The notes: generated from the letters alone by a model not told the origin. A stretch of DNA of 64,000 nucleotides from Bacillus timonensis (GCF_004799755.1 NZ_SLUB01000010.1:1-64000), one strand, 5' to 3'. Shown: positions 15,684-24,735, counted from the stretch's first letter. Translations and numbers: made by a program.

Positions 15684-15754
15684 GTTTAATTTAATTAAAC
15701 AAATCATAACACCATTATACTTTCTTTTCAACAAAAAGTTTAATATAATTAAAC
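15684..15754 (-). promoter_or_regulatory. MFS promoter flanked by two palindromic operators
   Basis: Minus-strand -35 TTGAAA (15726-15731), 17-bp spacer and -10 TATGAT (15703-15708). GTTTAATTTAATTAAAC lies at 15684-15700, at the transcription start, and GTTTAATATAATTAAAC at 15738-15754, directly upstream of the -35. The centres are 54 bp apart. Confidence 0.75.
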
Positions 15755-15770
15755 AAAAATAGAAAAGTGA

Positions 15771-15945
15771 AAGGCGCCCGACTGGGGAACATCGACTAAC
15801 TACCGCCACGTCCTGTGGCGAACGTCGATGTCAGCACTTCCTGTGCAAGTCAAGCATAAGACGAGCGCTGACAGAAGGTGCCCTTTACCTTCAGAAGCGA
15901 TTGGCTTAGACCAAAGAGCCGATGGCGCCTGGAACTGGACAATAC
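15771..15945. repeat. GC-rich structured intergenic element
   Basis: Bounded by GGCGCC at both ends (15773 and 15924). Nested stems are visible: CATCGAC/GTCGATG enclosing CGCCAC-GTCCT-GTGGCG, GCAC-TTCCT-GTGC inside TCAGC/GCTGA, GAAGGT/ACCTTC and GGCT/AGCC. The base composition is much more GC-rich than the flanks. It resembles dispersed repeats with CNTCCTGTG loops that I associate with Bacillaceae genomes. It lies between the MFS promoter and the XRE-TPR gene. Confidence 0.6.
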
Positions 15946-15972
15946 AAAAAATAGGGAGAGTGCCTATTTCAC

Positions 15973-17214
15973 ATGCTTGGTGAACGCATCCGTAAATTAC
16001 GCAAACAAAAGAAATTAACACTAGAAGAGCTTGCAGGAACAAAACTGACTAAGGGTATGCTGAGCCTTATTGAAAACAACAAAGCAAATCCATCCATGGA
16101 GAGCTTAACCTATATTGCAGAACAACTTGACATTGAGTTAGCGCAGCTTTTAAATGACGTGAATTTTGATGAATTACAAGACATATTGGACCAAGCCGAA
16201 AAGCTATTTATGCTTGATTCCGACGAGCACCCTGAAAAATATACGAAATTGCTAACTCTTATTGAGCCTTATGTTTCCCAATTAAACCAGGGGTACGAAG
16301 CTGCTAGATTGTTGGAGCTATACGGATACAGTATTTATTTCGAAAAAAAAGGTGCCGAGAAACAACCACTAGAGCAAGCAGCAAATCTGTACGATCAAAT
16401 GAATATCACCACAAAAAGAGTGAGCATTGCATCATTTCGCTGCCTCGCTTATTTTATTGACCATGATTATGAAAAAGCATTAGAAACAATCTTACGGGAA
16501 CGAAATGAAATAGAAACAAATCATGCATATATTGATCCCTTGTCAAGATTAGACCTTGATTATAATGAGGCCATTTTCTATTTCGCGGTAGGTAATACCG
16601 AAGCTGCAAAGAAGGTCATGGAAGATGCCATTTCCTTCTCCCAAAAAAATAAAATATTTTATCGGATTGATGATCTATATCGACTGGCTGCTGCTGATTC
16701 GATGATGTCGGAGAAATGGGAGCAATATGATTATTACCTAACCAAATTGAATCAGTATGCTGATTTTTCCGATGACCAAATGGCAAAAATCACAGCAAAA
16801 CTTTTTCAAATTGAATCCCTAAATGAGGTGAAGCACGATTATCATGAAGCCCTAACAATGGTGGATGAATTTTTAGCTAACCCTGAATTTAACCAGCAGC
16901 GATTAAGGGAATGGTTTTATCTTGAAAAAGGAAAGGCATTACAGGGGCTAAAGCGTTACGAGGAAGCCATTCATTTTTTTGAAAAAGTGGCCATTCCATC
17001 CTATCATCACCACCCTTTTGACTTGTCTCAATTCTATTTAAAAGAGACCTATACCGCACAGTGTCTAATTGAAGTTGGAAAAATAGATGAGGCATTAGTA
17101 GCAGCCAAAAAAGCAGTTGAGTTATTTGATCATCTGCCTGATTCGCCTTTTAAAGAATTTAGTAAGGAAACCTTTTATAAGATTAGCGCACTAAAAGGTG
17201 AAACTCATGATTGA
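15973..17214 (+). CDS. XRE-family regulator with TPR domain (RRNPP-like)
   Basis: A 413-residue protein with an N-terminal HTH (5-58; IRKLRKQKKLTLEELAG, then LTKGMLSLIE) and a C-terminal array of helical TPR-like repeats (about 75-405; for example GYEAARLLELYGYSIYFEKK and RYEEAIHFFEKVA). This layout is that of RRNPP regulators such as NprR and PlcR, which bind short secreted peptides. No small peptide precursor gene follows: the next gene overlaps the stop. It may therefore sense something else or an unlinked peptide. It is divergent from the MFS exporter gene, with the structured element between them. Confidence 0.8.
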   Translation: MLGERIRKLRKQKKLTLEELAGTKLTKGMLSLIENNKANPSMESLTYIAEQLDIELAQLLNDVNFDELQDILDQAEKLFMLDSDEHPEKYTKLLTLIEPYVSQLNQGYEAARLLELYGYSIYFEKKGAEKQPLEQAANLYDQMNITTKRVSIASFRCLAYFIDHDYEKALETILRERNEIETNHAYIDPLSRLDLDYNEAIFYFAVGNTEAAKKVMEDAISFSQKNKIFYRIDDLYRLAAADSMMSEKWEQYDYYLTKLNQYADFSDDQMAKITAKLFQIESLNEVKHDYHEALTMVDEFLANPEFNQQRLREWFYLEKGKALQGLKRYEEAIHFFEKVAIPSYHHHPFDLSQFYLKETYTAQCLIEVGKIDEALVAAKKAVELFDHLPDSPFKEFSKETFYKISALKGETHD

Positions 17215-17989
17215 TGCTCATATTCATCTAGAACAATATGAAGTAAGAATGCTTCCAGCACAAATAGATAAATGGCAGGAAGCTGGAGTTAAGGGAATCA
17301 TTGCCGTATCCAATGATCTCCCCTCCTCCTATCGGACACTTGAATTACGTGATACATTTCCAAACTTTGTCCATGCTGCTGTTGGATTTCATCCTGAACA
17401 GCCACTTCCAGTTGAACAGGATTTTTTAGAGTGGACGAGATTAGTTCAATCTGAAAGGAAAAAGCTTGTAGCAATCGGTGAAATCGGGCTACCACACTAC
17501 AATCTTGAAAAGCTTCCCTATTCAATCGAGCACTATTGGGAATTTTTATCTCGTTGCCTTCAGGTTGCTGTACAACATCAGTTACCTGTCGCGCTGCATG
17601 CTGTCCACGATAAAGCAGAAATGGTGTTTGACTTGCTCAAGCAGAAACAAGTGGCTACTGCACATTTCCATTGGCTAAAGGCCCCTGAGAATGTAGTGAA
17701 AAAAATTGTGGATGCTGGCTATTATATTTCAGTTACACCGGAAGTTTGCTACCGGACCCGTGATCAAAAGCTTGCAAAACAGGTTCCACTTTCACAGCTT
17801 TTAATCGAAACTGATGGCCCGTGGCCATATGAAGGTGAATTTAAAAATCAACCCACTACTCCATTATTTTTAGAGAAAATAAGGAATCAACTTGCCACAT
17901 TGTATGGAATGAATGAACACAAAATGCAGGAACAACTCGTATTAAATACGCATCGTTGTTACCAGGAAATAAAAAGTACTTTAACATGA
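17207..17989 (+). CDS. TatD-family metal-dependent hydrolase
   Basis: A 260-residue TIM-barrel hydrolase of the TatD/YjjV group, related to DNases. Metal-site motifs are HIHL (residues 5-8), GEIGL near 94, H in LHAVHD near 130, AHFHW near 155 and the ETDGP motif near 203. ATG 17207 has AAAGGTG upstream and overlaps the end of the XRE-TPR gene by 8 bp, so the two are co-translated. The substrate cannot be told from the sequence. Confidence 0.85.
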   Translation: MIDAHIHLEQYEVRMLPAQIDKWQEAGVKGIIAVSNDLPSSYRTLELRDTFPNFVHAAVGFHPEQPLPVEQDFLEWTRLVQSERKKLVAIGEIGLPHYNLEKLPYSIEHYWEFLSRCLQVAVQHQLPVALHAVHDKAEMVFDLLKQKQVATAHFHWLKAPENVVKKIVDAGYYISVTPEVCYRTRDQKLAKQVPLSQLLIETDGPWPYEGEFKNQPTTPLFLEKIRNQLATLYGMNEHKMQEQLVLNTHRCYQEIKSTLT

Positions 17990-18054
17990 ACCTAAATTTT
18001 TGATATCATACTTAAGAAAAAGCAAAAAGCATTATATGAAACAGGTGAATAAAA

Positions 18055-18960
18055 TTGGATTATCAAGTTTTACTTTATTACAAATACATCGAAATCGATG
18101 ACCCACAAGCGTTTAGAGATGCACATTTTGAAATTTGTACTGAACTCGGATTAAAAGGTAGAATCCTTGTTGCAACAGAAGGAATCAATGGTACGGTTTC
18201 TGGCACTGTGGAGCAAACCGAAAAATACATGGATTTCATGCGAACCGATACCCGTTTCTCAGACATAATCTTCAAAATCGAGAAAAGTGAAGGACATGCT
18301 TTTAAAAAGTTAAAAGTGAAGGTAAAACCAGAGATTGTTAATTTGAGTCTTGAAGAGGACCTAAATCCAAATCAAATCACTGGAAAGCATCTCCCTCCAA
18401 AGGAATTCCTTAAAACAATGCAACAAGAAGATGTCATTATTCTTGATGCGCGTAATACGTATGAATACGATCTTGGCCATTTTAGAGGCGCGATTCGCCC
18501 CGACATCGAGACCTTCCGTGAACTACCAAAATGGGTGGAGGAAAACTTAAGTGAGTACAAGGATAAGAAAATCTTAACCTATTGTACAGGCGGGATTCGT
18601 TGCGAAAAATTTTCAGGCTTTCTTGTAAAAGAAGGTTTCAAAGATGTTTCACAACTTGAAGGTGGTATCATCACCTACGGATATGACCCAGAGGCTAAAG
18701 GTGCTTTATGGGACGGAAAATGCTATGTGTTTGACGAACGAATTTCAGTACCTGTTAACCGTACTGGTGAAAAAAGAATCGTTGGAAAATGTCATCACTG
18801 TGGAAAACCGGAAGAACGTTACGTAAAATGCGGAAACCCAGAATGCAACAAGCATCTTCTCCTTTGCGAGGACTGTGAGCACGAACATTACAGAGCCTGC
18901 AGCCAAGAATGTAAGGAACACCCACACAATCGTTACGTAAAAGAACATCAATTGGCATAA
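18055..18960 (+). CDS. trhO: tRNA uridine(34) hydroxylase TrhO
   Basis: Rhodanese-like protein (UPF0176) that hydroxylates U34 of tRNAs on the path to 5-methoxyuridine. The 301-residue protein has an N-terminal acylphosphatase-like domain (1-90; [17 protein letters not shown]), a rhodanese domain (about 120-215) with the active cysteine C177 in YCTGGIRC, and a cysteine-rich C-terminal zinc-binding region ([23 protein letters not shown]). It starts at TTG 18055, with AGGTGA 6 bases upstream and no nearby in-frame ATG. A strong terminator follows. Confidence 0.92.
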   Translation: MDYQVLLYYKYIEIDDPQAFRDAHFEICTELGLKGRILVATEGINGTVSGTVEQTEKYMDFMRTDTRFSDIIFKIEKSEGHAFKKLKVKVKPEIVNLSLEEDLNPNQITGKHLPPKEFLKTMQQEDVIILDARNTYEYDLGHFRGAIRPDIETFRELPKWVEENLSEYKDKKILTYCTGGIRCEKFSGFLVKEGFKDVSQLEGGIITYGYDPEAKGALWDGKCYVFDERISVPVNRTGEKRIVGKCHHCGKPEERYVKCGNPECNKHLLLCEDCEHEHYRACSQECKEHPHNRYVKEHQLA

Positions 18961-18965
18961 ATGAA

Positions 18966-18998
18966 AACTGCTCAGGTCAAAACTGAGCAGTTTTTTTT
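18966..18998 (+). terminator. trhO terminator
   Basis: AACTGCTCAG and CTGAGCAGTT pair around a 7-base loop, followed by eight T, 5 bp after the trhO stop. Confidence 0.92.
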
Positions 18999-19029
18999 CG
19001 AGCTTGTTTTTCGTCTGTTAAAACGTAAT

Positions 19030-19692
19030 TTACTTTCCAATATCTTGTATTTCTTCGGAAGCAAAAAACATTTTTCCCTGTTCTTTTTCTTGGGCCACTT
19101 TGTACATTGCCTTTGCGACAGTTTTCCCTTCAACAGCTCGATATTTTCGAAGGGAACCCACAAATAGAAACTTTAATCCCTTCATCAAGACAGCAGCCAA
19201 TTCTTCTCCAAGGCGAAATTCGTCCCTCTTTCCAAGAAGAAGGGACGGACGAAAGATCGAAAGTTTTTCAAAGCCTAGTTTCTGAACTTTTTCTTCGAGT
19301 TCCCCTTTCATCCGTGGGTAAAACATTTTAGAATGGATGTCCGCGTTCATGGCACTGACCACTAAATAATGCTTCGCCCCACTCTCCTTCGCAATTCGCC
19401 CTATCTCAACAGGGTAATCCACATCTATCTTATACATCGCTTCTTGAGTCTTCGCCTTTTTTATGGTTGTACCTAAACAGACAAACACATCTTCAACCGC
19501 AAAATACTGCTTATATTCGTCAAGACGATCGAAATCAACAATAACCTCTGTTAATTTCGAATGATGGATCTCAAGGGGGCTTCGAACCAAGGCATACACC
19601 TCTTTATATTCAGATGCCCCCAACAATAGCTGAAGTAGTTCATTTCCAATTAACCCTGTTGCCCCTGCGATTAATGCTGTTTTCCCTTCCAC
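19030..19692 (-). CDS. HTATIP2-like NAD(P)-binding oxidoreductase
   Basis: A 220-residue atypical SDR with an N-terminal Rossmann motif GATGLIG (10-16), VVSAMNAD (about 116-123) and YPRMKGELE (129-137), which holds the YxxxK pair. It matches the HTATIP2/TIP30-like oxidoreductase group common in Bacillus. The natural substrate is unknown. It is convergent with trhO and separated from the divergent kinase gene by about 290 bp. Confidence 0.75.
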   Translation of the reverse strand: MEGKTALIAGATGLIGNELLQLLLGASEYKEVYALVRSPLEIHHSKLTEVIVDFDRLDEYKQYFAVEDVFVCLGTTIKKAKTQEAMYKIDVDYPVEIGRIAKESGAKHYLVVSAMNADIHSKMFYPRMKGELEEKVQKLGFEKLSIFRPSLLLGKRDEFRLGEELAAVLMKGLKFLFVGSLRKYRAVEGKTVAKAMYKVAQEKEQGKMFFASEEIQDIGK

Positions 19693-19924
19693 TTTGCCAA
19701 CTTCCTTTCATTTAAAACGATTCTATCACAAGTATAACCAATATTTAAAAATATGCATTTATCCTATTTGATGATCTATTAAATTCCACTTTTTAAAAAA
19801 AGGGTAGTTTACTAGCGTAAGAAAGATGGGCAATAAGTACTATTTCTACTGATCATTTTTCTGTTTTCCGCCAAAAATTTTGCTTATATTAACCAAAAAA
19901 GAGAAATCTATATTATAATTATCA

Positions 19925-19936
19925 TATAATGTCGAA
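19925..19936 (+). promoter_or_regulatory. -10-like TATAAT overlapping a Spo0A box
   Basis: TATAAT at 19925-19930 runs directly into TGTCGAA at 19930-19936, a perfect 0A-box, 48 bp upstream of the kinase start. No good -35 accompanies it. The 19,693-19,983 gap otherwise shows only AT-rich sequence. Confidence 0.4.
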
Positions 19937-19983
19937 CTATTTTATATATTATAAAACTTTAATACTATTTTGGAAGGTGAGTT

Positions 19984-21246
19984 ATGGAAATTACAAAGCA
20001 CATTTTGGTTAACCTTTCATTATTAATTATTCTTTCATTTATAGGTTTAATATGGTTTGAACGAAAAAGAAACCTTACCCTTTCAAAATGGGAAGCTTAC
20101 ATCGGATTAGTTATCCTTATTTTGGTTTGCTTTATATTTTCCTATCGACCTACCCCTACACACTATTTTGACCTTCGACTGATTCCTGTTTTAATAGGAG
20201 GTCTTTATCTTGGGATTGGCCCGATTTTATGCTTAACGGTCATTGCTATTAGAGGAATCTACGGCATTAACTTTGGGTTTTATGCGACGATTGCTCTTTA
20301 CCTACCATCCGCGATTATTTTGTGGAGATTATATCCTTGGTTTTGGAAACAGCACTCAATGAAACGGGTATGGGTCTCGGTACTTGTGACATTTGTTTTA
20401 TCCCTCTTAACAGCTTCATCGCTACTCGTTTCAAAACCACCTATCAATTTTTACGATGCGTGGTTTGCTTATTTAGTCATACCAGCGATTGGATTAGGCA
20501 TCATGTCATACTTAACTGAATTTTTCCGAAACAATATCCTCATGCGGCAAACGATCGTAAAATCTGAAAAACTTCATGCCGTCGAACAATTGGGTGCAGC
20601 GATTTCCCACGAAATTAGAAATCCTTTAACGGCTGCAATGGGATTTGTACAGTTATTAATGGCTAATAGCCTCCCCCGCCATAAACAAAAGGAATATCTA
20701 TTAATTATTAAAGAGGAATTAAGATCTGCGGAAAGGGTTATTCAAGATTACTTAACATTCTCAAAACCTGCATTAGATACGGTGGAGACTCTTCAAATTA
20801 AACGGGAATTGCAACAGGTCATTTCGATATTGAGGCCCACTGCGAACCAGCACTCCGTGGAAGTAATAACAAGTTTTGCATTGATTGGTTCGATCCAAGG
20901 AGATCGCCAGAAGTTCCACCAATGCTTTATCAATGTGATGAAAAACGCCATCGAAGCAATGCCTGGTGGCGGACAACTATACATAGAAACACGCTATGAC
21001 AGGCAAAATGTAAGCATTATCATTCGAGATACAGGAATCGGGATGACAAAGGCACAGATTGATAGACTTGGTGAGCCCTACTATTCTACAAAAGGATCAA
21101 AAGGTACAGGTCTAGGAATGATGGTTGTCTACGGAATCGTAAAAGCCATGAAAGGAACACTTCGTGTGACAAGCACAGTGGGAGAGGGAACCGAATTTAT
21201 CTTCCAATTCCCTTCCGCCCTTACCTTAAGTGAGCCCCACGACTAA
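19984..21246 (+). CDS. KinB-like membrane histidine kinase
   Basis: A 420-residue sensor kinase. Six membrane helices fill residues 1-185 and match a 5TMR-LYT-type input domain. The HisKA dimerisation helix has ISHEIRNPLTAAMGFVQLL at about 215-233, H217 being the phosphorylation site. The catalytic domain shows the N box NVMKNAIEAM, DTGIGM and the GTGLGM lid. No response regulator gene is adjacent, as for sporulation kinases that feed Spo0F. With a Spo0A box at its promoter, a KinB-type role in the phosphorelay is likely; some KinB paralogues act otherwise. Confidence 0.8.
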   Translation: MEITKHILVNLSLLIILSFIGLIWFERKRNLTLSKWEAYIGLVILILVCFIFSYRPTPTHYFDLRLIPVLIGGLYLGIGPILCLTVIAIRGIYGINFGFYATIALYLPSAIILWRLYPWFWKQHSMKRVWVSVLVTFVLSLLTASSLLVSKPPINFYDAWFAYLVIPAIGLGIMSYLTEFFRNNILMRQTIVKSEKLHAVEQLGAAISHEIRNPLTAAMGFVQLLMANSLPRHKQKEYLLIIKEELRSAERVIQDYLTFSKPALDTVETLQIKRELQQVISILRPTANQHSVEVITSFALIGSIQGDRQKFHQCFINVMKNAIEAMPGGGQLYIETRYDRQNVSIIIRDTGIGMTKAQIDRLGEPYYSTKGSKGTGLGMMVVYGIVKAMKGTLRVTSTVGEGTEFIFQFPSALTLSEPHD

Positions 21247-21260
21247 TATGTGGGGTTATT
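21233..21260 (+). terminator. Terminator of the kinase gene
   Basis: AGCCCCAC (21233-21240) and GTGGGGTT (21250-21257) form a stem, with the stop codon in the loop; the T-run is short (TTATTT). Confidence 0.6.
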
Positions 21261-21370
21261 TCAATTCACCTTCCATAACCTTTTCTTATCTCATTACATA
21301 ATCTTTTAATAATATCCTTATGTAAAAATTTCCTATAAAATGAAGGTAGTGAGCGAATGGAGGAAACGGA

Positions 21371-22141
21371 ATGGACATAAAAAATGACGTAAAAAAACAA
21401 TTTGGTCGAAGTGCAGCATCTTATGTAACAAGTGAAGGTCATCGAAAAGGTGGAGATTTAGAAACATTAATTGCGCTAGCAGACGCCAACGGCACGGAAC
21501 TGGCTCTTGATATTGCTACTGGTGGTGGACATACTGCAAATGCCCTTGCTCCTCTTGTCGAGAAAGTTACAGCGTTTGATTTAACACCTGAAATGTTAGC
21601 TGCTGCGGAAAAATTTATTAAAGGAAATGGGCATCTAAATGTTGAATTTGTTGAAGGAGATGCTGAAAATCTACCATTCTCTGATCAAACATTCGATATC
21701 GTATCTTGCCGAATTGCACCTCACCATTTTCCTAACATCACTAGCTTTGTAAGCGAGGTATCACGTGTATTAAAAACAGGTGGGCAGTTCTTGTTAGATG
21801 ATAATGTTGCTCCTGAAAACGAAGAATTTGATGAGTTTTATAATACGGTAGAAAAAAAGCGAGACTACAGTCATTTCCGTGCTTGGAAAAAGAGTCAGTG
21901 GCTCCAAATGCTTGAAAATGAAGGATTTGAAATCCAAGAATTCTATCGTTTTGACAAGACTTTTGAATTTGAGAGCTGGTGTGACCGTATGCATTTGTCA
22001 GATTCTGAGAAAGCAGAATTAACCGATTATATGCTAAACGCTTCTAGTAAAATCAAACAAAAGTTTCGGATTCAAATCGAGAATCATACAATCATTTCCT
22101 TCCAAGGAGAAGCCGTTGTTTTAAAAGGAACAAAACTTTAG
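21371..22141 (+). CDS. Class I SAM-dependent methyltransferase
   Basis: A 256-residue methyltransferase of the UbiE/Methyltransf_11 type. SAM-binding motif I is LDIATGGGHTA (about 44-54), followed by the acidic end of strand 2 (VTAFDLTPEM) and a GDAENLPF motif (97-104). The active-site context SCRIAPHHFPN is shared with B. subtilis YcgJ-like proteins of unknown substrate. The start at 21371 has TGGAGGAAACGG upstream. It has its own terminator. Confidence 0.85.
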   Translation: MDIKNDVKKQFGRSAASYVTSEGHRKGGDLETLIALADANGTELALDIATGGGHTANALAPLVEKVTAFDLTPEMLAAAEKFIKGNGHLNVEFVEGDAENLPFSDQTFDIVSCRIAPHHFPNITSFVSEVSRVLKTGGQFLLDDNVAPENEEFDEFYNTVEKKRDYSHFRAWKKSQWLQMLENEGFEIQEFYRFDKTFEFESWCDRMHLSDSEKAELTDYMLNASSKIKQKFRIQIENHTIISFQGEAVVLKGTKL

Positions 22142-22147
22142 GACTAG

Positions 22148-22172
22148 AGTGGAGGTATCCCCTCCACTTTAT
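22148..22172 (+). terminator. Terminator of the methyltransferase gene
   Basis: AGTGGAGG (22148-22155) and CCTCCACT (22161-22168) pair perfectly, followed by TTATTCTT. Confidence 0.75.
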
Positions 22173-22194
22173 TCTTCATGAGGAGGTGTTAGTT

Positions 22195-23274
22195 GTGTTA
22201 ATGAATTTAGTTACCAATCTATTAAAAATTGAACACCCCATTATTCAAGCTCCAATGGCAGGTGGAATTACAACTTCGGAATTAGTGGCTGCTGTTTCAA
22301 ATTCCGGAGGCTTAGGTATGATTGGCGCAGGATATATGACGCCAGATCAAATTCGCGAACAAATTAGAGAAATAAAACAACTAACCTCAAAGCCTATCGG
22401 AATTAATTTATTTGTTCCGAACAAATTTGACGCTAACGAAGATAAGGCCAAATCTGCTAATCAATTACTAAACCCGATTCGAGAAAAATTGAATTTACCT
22501 CCAAAGAACCATATGGAACATCCTTCTTTTCACGATGCACTAGAAAAATATGCTGAACAAATCAAAGTTGTTATTGAAGAAAAAGTACCAATTTGTTCTT
22601 TTACATTTGGGCTTCCATCCAAAAGTGTGGTTGCGGAATTAAAGCAGCATCATATGGTGTTAATGGGGACTGCAACAACGGTTAAAGAAGCAATTGAAGT
22701 TGAAAAATCGGGAATGGATATGGTGGTTGCTCAAGGTAGTGAAGCTGGCGGACATCGTGGGAGCTTTATGAATGATGAGCAGGATAACCTAGTCGGTTTA
22801 ATGTCACTTATCCCACAGGTTGCTGACAACGTAACTATTCCAGTAATTGCTGCTGGGGGAATTATGGATGGAAGAGGTTTAGCCGCTTCCATTTGCTTAG
22901 GCGCACAGGCTGTTCAAATGGGGACTGCATTTTTAACTTGTATTGAAAGTGGCGCACACCAAGTACATAAAGAGGCAATCCTTCATGCTTTCGAAGACGA
23001 AACAATAGTTACGCGTTCATTCTCGGGAAAGCCGGCACGAGGACTCATCAACCCCTTTATTTTAAGCATGCAGGACAACGAAAAAGATCTGCCTGAGTTT
23101 CCGGTTCAAAATGCACTTACGCAGGATATCCGAAAAGCTTCAGGTTTACAAAATAAAAAGGACTACATGTCCCTTTGGTCTGGACAAAGTCCACGGTTAT
23201 CCAAAAATCAACGTGTTAAAACATTAATAGAATCCATCATTTCTGATGTGAAAAATACAATAGGAAAGCAGTGA
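22195..23274 (+). CDS. Nitronate monooxygenase family protein
   Basis: An FMN TIM-barrel protein (359 residues) of the 2-nitropropane dioxygenase/nitronate monooxygenase family, which oxidises toxic nitronates such as propionate 3-nitronate. Seen: PIIQAPMAGG near the N-terminus, the AQGSEAGGHRG loop with the catalytic-type histidine, and the FMN phosphate site IAAGGIMDGRG followed by GAQAVQMGTAFL. GTG 22195 lies 8 bases after AGGAGG and is preferred; GTG 22186 overlaps the ribosome binding site and ATG 22201 is a little far. Some family members are instead enoyl-ACP reductases (FabK). Confidence 0.85.
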   Translation: MLMNLVTNLLKIEHPIIQAPMAGGITTSELVAAVSNSGGLGMIGAGYMTPDQIREQIREIKQLTSKPIGINLFVPNKFDANEDKAKSANQLLNPIREKLNLPPKNHMEHPSFHDALEKYAEQIKVVIEEKVPICSFTFGLPSKSVVAELKQHHMVLMGTATTVKEAIEVEKSGMDMVVAQGSEAGGHRGSFMNDEQDNLVGLMSLIPQVADNVTIPVIAAGGIMDGRGLAASICLGAQAVQMGTAFLTCIESGAHQVHKEAILHAFEDETIVTRSFSGKPARGLINPFILSMQDNEKDLPEFPVQNALTQDIRKASGLQNKKDYMSLWSGQSPRLSKNQRVKTLIESIISDVKNTIGKQ

Positions 23275-23307
23275 ATTTTACGTAAAATTCACTGCTCCAT
23301 TTTTTAG
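23267..23307. terminator. Terminator between convergent genes
   Basis: AGCAGTGAATTTTA (23267-23280) and TAAAATTCACTGCT (23283-23296) form a perfect 14-bp stem, followed by CCATTTTTT on the plus strand. The monooxygenase stop (23272-23274) is inside the stem. It may also act on thiD from the other side. Confidence 0.8.
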
Positions 23308-24089
23308 TTCTTTAAGGCATAGCAATGATTAAGCGGTCCGCTTCCCTTTCCAAGGTCTAGTCCCGCTTCTAAAGCTCCTGTAATATACCGTTTTGCCTCT
23401 TGAATACTTGACTTTATATCCAAGCCATTTGCTAAATTACAAGCGATCGCTGAAGATAACGTACAACCTGTACCATGTGTATTCGGGTTATCAATACGAC
23501 CTCCTGGGAACCATGTGAACTCCCCATCACTATATAAGAGATCATCTGCTGTATCCTCAAGATGACCCCCTTTGATCAAAATCGCGCCCTTATACATGTC
23601 AGATAATTTTTGAGCCGCCACTTGCATGTCTTCCTTCGAGTGAATTTCTATATCACAAAGCGCTTCCGCCTCATGAATATTAGGAGTAATGATTGTAGCA
23701 AGTGGAATCAATCTCGAAATCAGGGCATCCATCGCGGATTCACTCAATAGTCTACTACCACTTGTAGAAATCATGACCGGATCCACGACAATATTCGAAG
23801 GTTGATATTCTTCTAGCTTTTCCACAATTTTAGCTATAATCTCAGGTGAGGACACCATCCCAATTTTTACACTATCCGGAAAAATATCAGTCATAATACA
23901 ATCTAACTGTTGGCCAACAAATTCAGGAGTCGAATCAAGCACTCCGTATACCCCTGTTGTATTTTGAGCAGTCAGAGCCGTGATAGCACTCATTGCATAC
24001 ATTTTATGAGCGGTGATCGTTTTAATATCGGCTTGAATCCCTGCTCCCCCACTACAGTCAGAGCCAGCAATCGTCAATACCTTTTTCAT
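23304..24089 (-). CDS. thiD: Hydroxymethylpyrimidine (phosphate) kinase ThiD
   Basis: Phosphorylates HMP and HMP-phosphate for thiamine synthesis or salvage. The 261-residue ribokinase-fold protein shows TIAGSDCSGGAGIQADIKT (6-24), DPVMISTSG and the C-terminal HGTGCTLSSA motif with the catalytic aspartate-equivalent loop. It is the last gene of thiM-thiE-thiD, one base after thiE. Confidence 0.93.
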   Translation of the reverse strand: MKKVLTIAGSDCSGGAGIQADIKTITAHKMYAMSAITALTAQNTTGVYGVLDSTPEFVGQQLDCIMTDIFPDSVKIGMVSSPEIIAKIVEKLEEYQPSNIVVDPVMISTSGSRLLSESAMDALISRLIPLATIITPNIHEAEALCDIEIHSKEDMQVAAQKLSDMYKGAILIKGGHLEDTADDLLYSDGEFTWFPGGRIDNPNTHGTGCTLSSAIACNLANGLDIKSSIQEAKRYITGALEAGLDLGKGSGPLNHCYALKN

Positions 24090-24090
24090 G

Positions 24091-24735
24091 TCAATCTCTC
24101 CCTACCATCTCAGTTGAAAGCTTACGTAATGCTTTTGTGGCTACGGTGATATCAGACTGTGCAAAAATTGCGGATACAACAGCAACGCCATCTACCCCAC
24201 TGCCACTCAATTCTAAGATATTGGTTTTCGTAATACCGCCGATTGCAACGATTGGAATCGAAACACTTCGGCAAATTTCTTGAACCGTTTCAAAAGTCAT
24301 CGGTTTTGCATCCGACTTTGTGCTCGTTGGAAATACAGACCCAATACCAAGATAATCCGCACCCGCTTTTTCAGCGGCAATGGCTTGTTCTACATTTTGA
24401 GCAGAAACGCCAAGAATTTTATCTCGTCCAATCAAGTCCCGAACTTTTTCAACCGGCATATCCTCTTGCCCTACATGCACCCCATCTGCATCACATGCTA
24501 GCGCAATCTCAACATTATCGTTAATAACAAATGGAACATGATAGAAATCCGTTAGCTTTTTTAGTTCAATGGCTTCCTGTAAAAATTCATCATACCCGAG
24601 GTTTTTTTCTCTAAGTTGAAGAAAGGTAATTCCACCCACTAATGCAGCTTCTACCTGCTCAACTAACGTCTGATTGCCTGTCCAAGCACGGTCGGTTACC
24701 GCATATAAAAGCATGGCATTTTTATCGATTTTCAA
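24091..24735 (-). CDS. thiE: Thiamine-phosphate synthase ThiE
   Basis: Joins HMP-PP and thiazole phosphate to thiamine monophosphate. A 214-residue TIM barrel with FLQLREKN (34-41), HVGQEDMP (about 81-88), GIGSVFPTSTKSDA (about 125-138) and AIGGI (about 162-166). It begins with TTG 24735, with AGGTGGG upstream inside the end of thiM, and overlaps thiM by 14 bp. The order M-E-D serves salvage of thiazole and pyrimidine moieties. Confidence 0.93.
   Translation of the reverse strand: MKIDKNAMLLYAVTDRAWTGNQTLVEQVEAALVGGITFLQLREKNLGYDEFLQEAIELKKLTDFYHVPFVINDNVEIALACDADGVHVGQEDMPVEKVRDLIGRDKILGVSAQNVEQAIAAEKAGADYLGIGSVFPTSTKSDAKPMTFETVQEICRSVSIPIVAIGGITKTNILELSGSGVDGVAVVSAIFAQSDITVATKALRKLSTEMVGRD

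Noticed and set aside
15660-15809. N-terminal extension of the MFS transporter
   Set aside because: The frame is open but crosses the promoter and both operators; ATG 15659 has a perfect GGAGGA site.
17198-17989. Upstream TTG/ATG starts of the TatD gene
   Set aside because: ATG 17207 has a correctly spaced AAAGGTG; the longer form does not.
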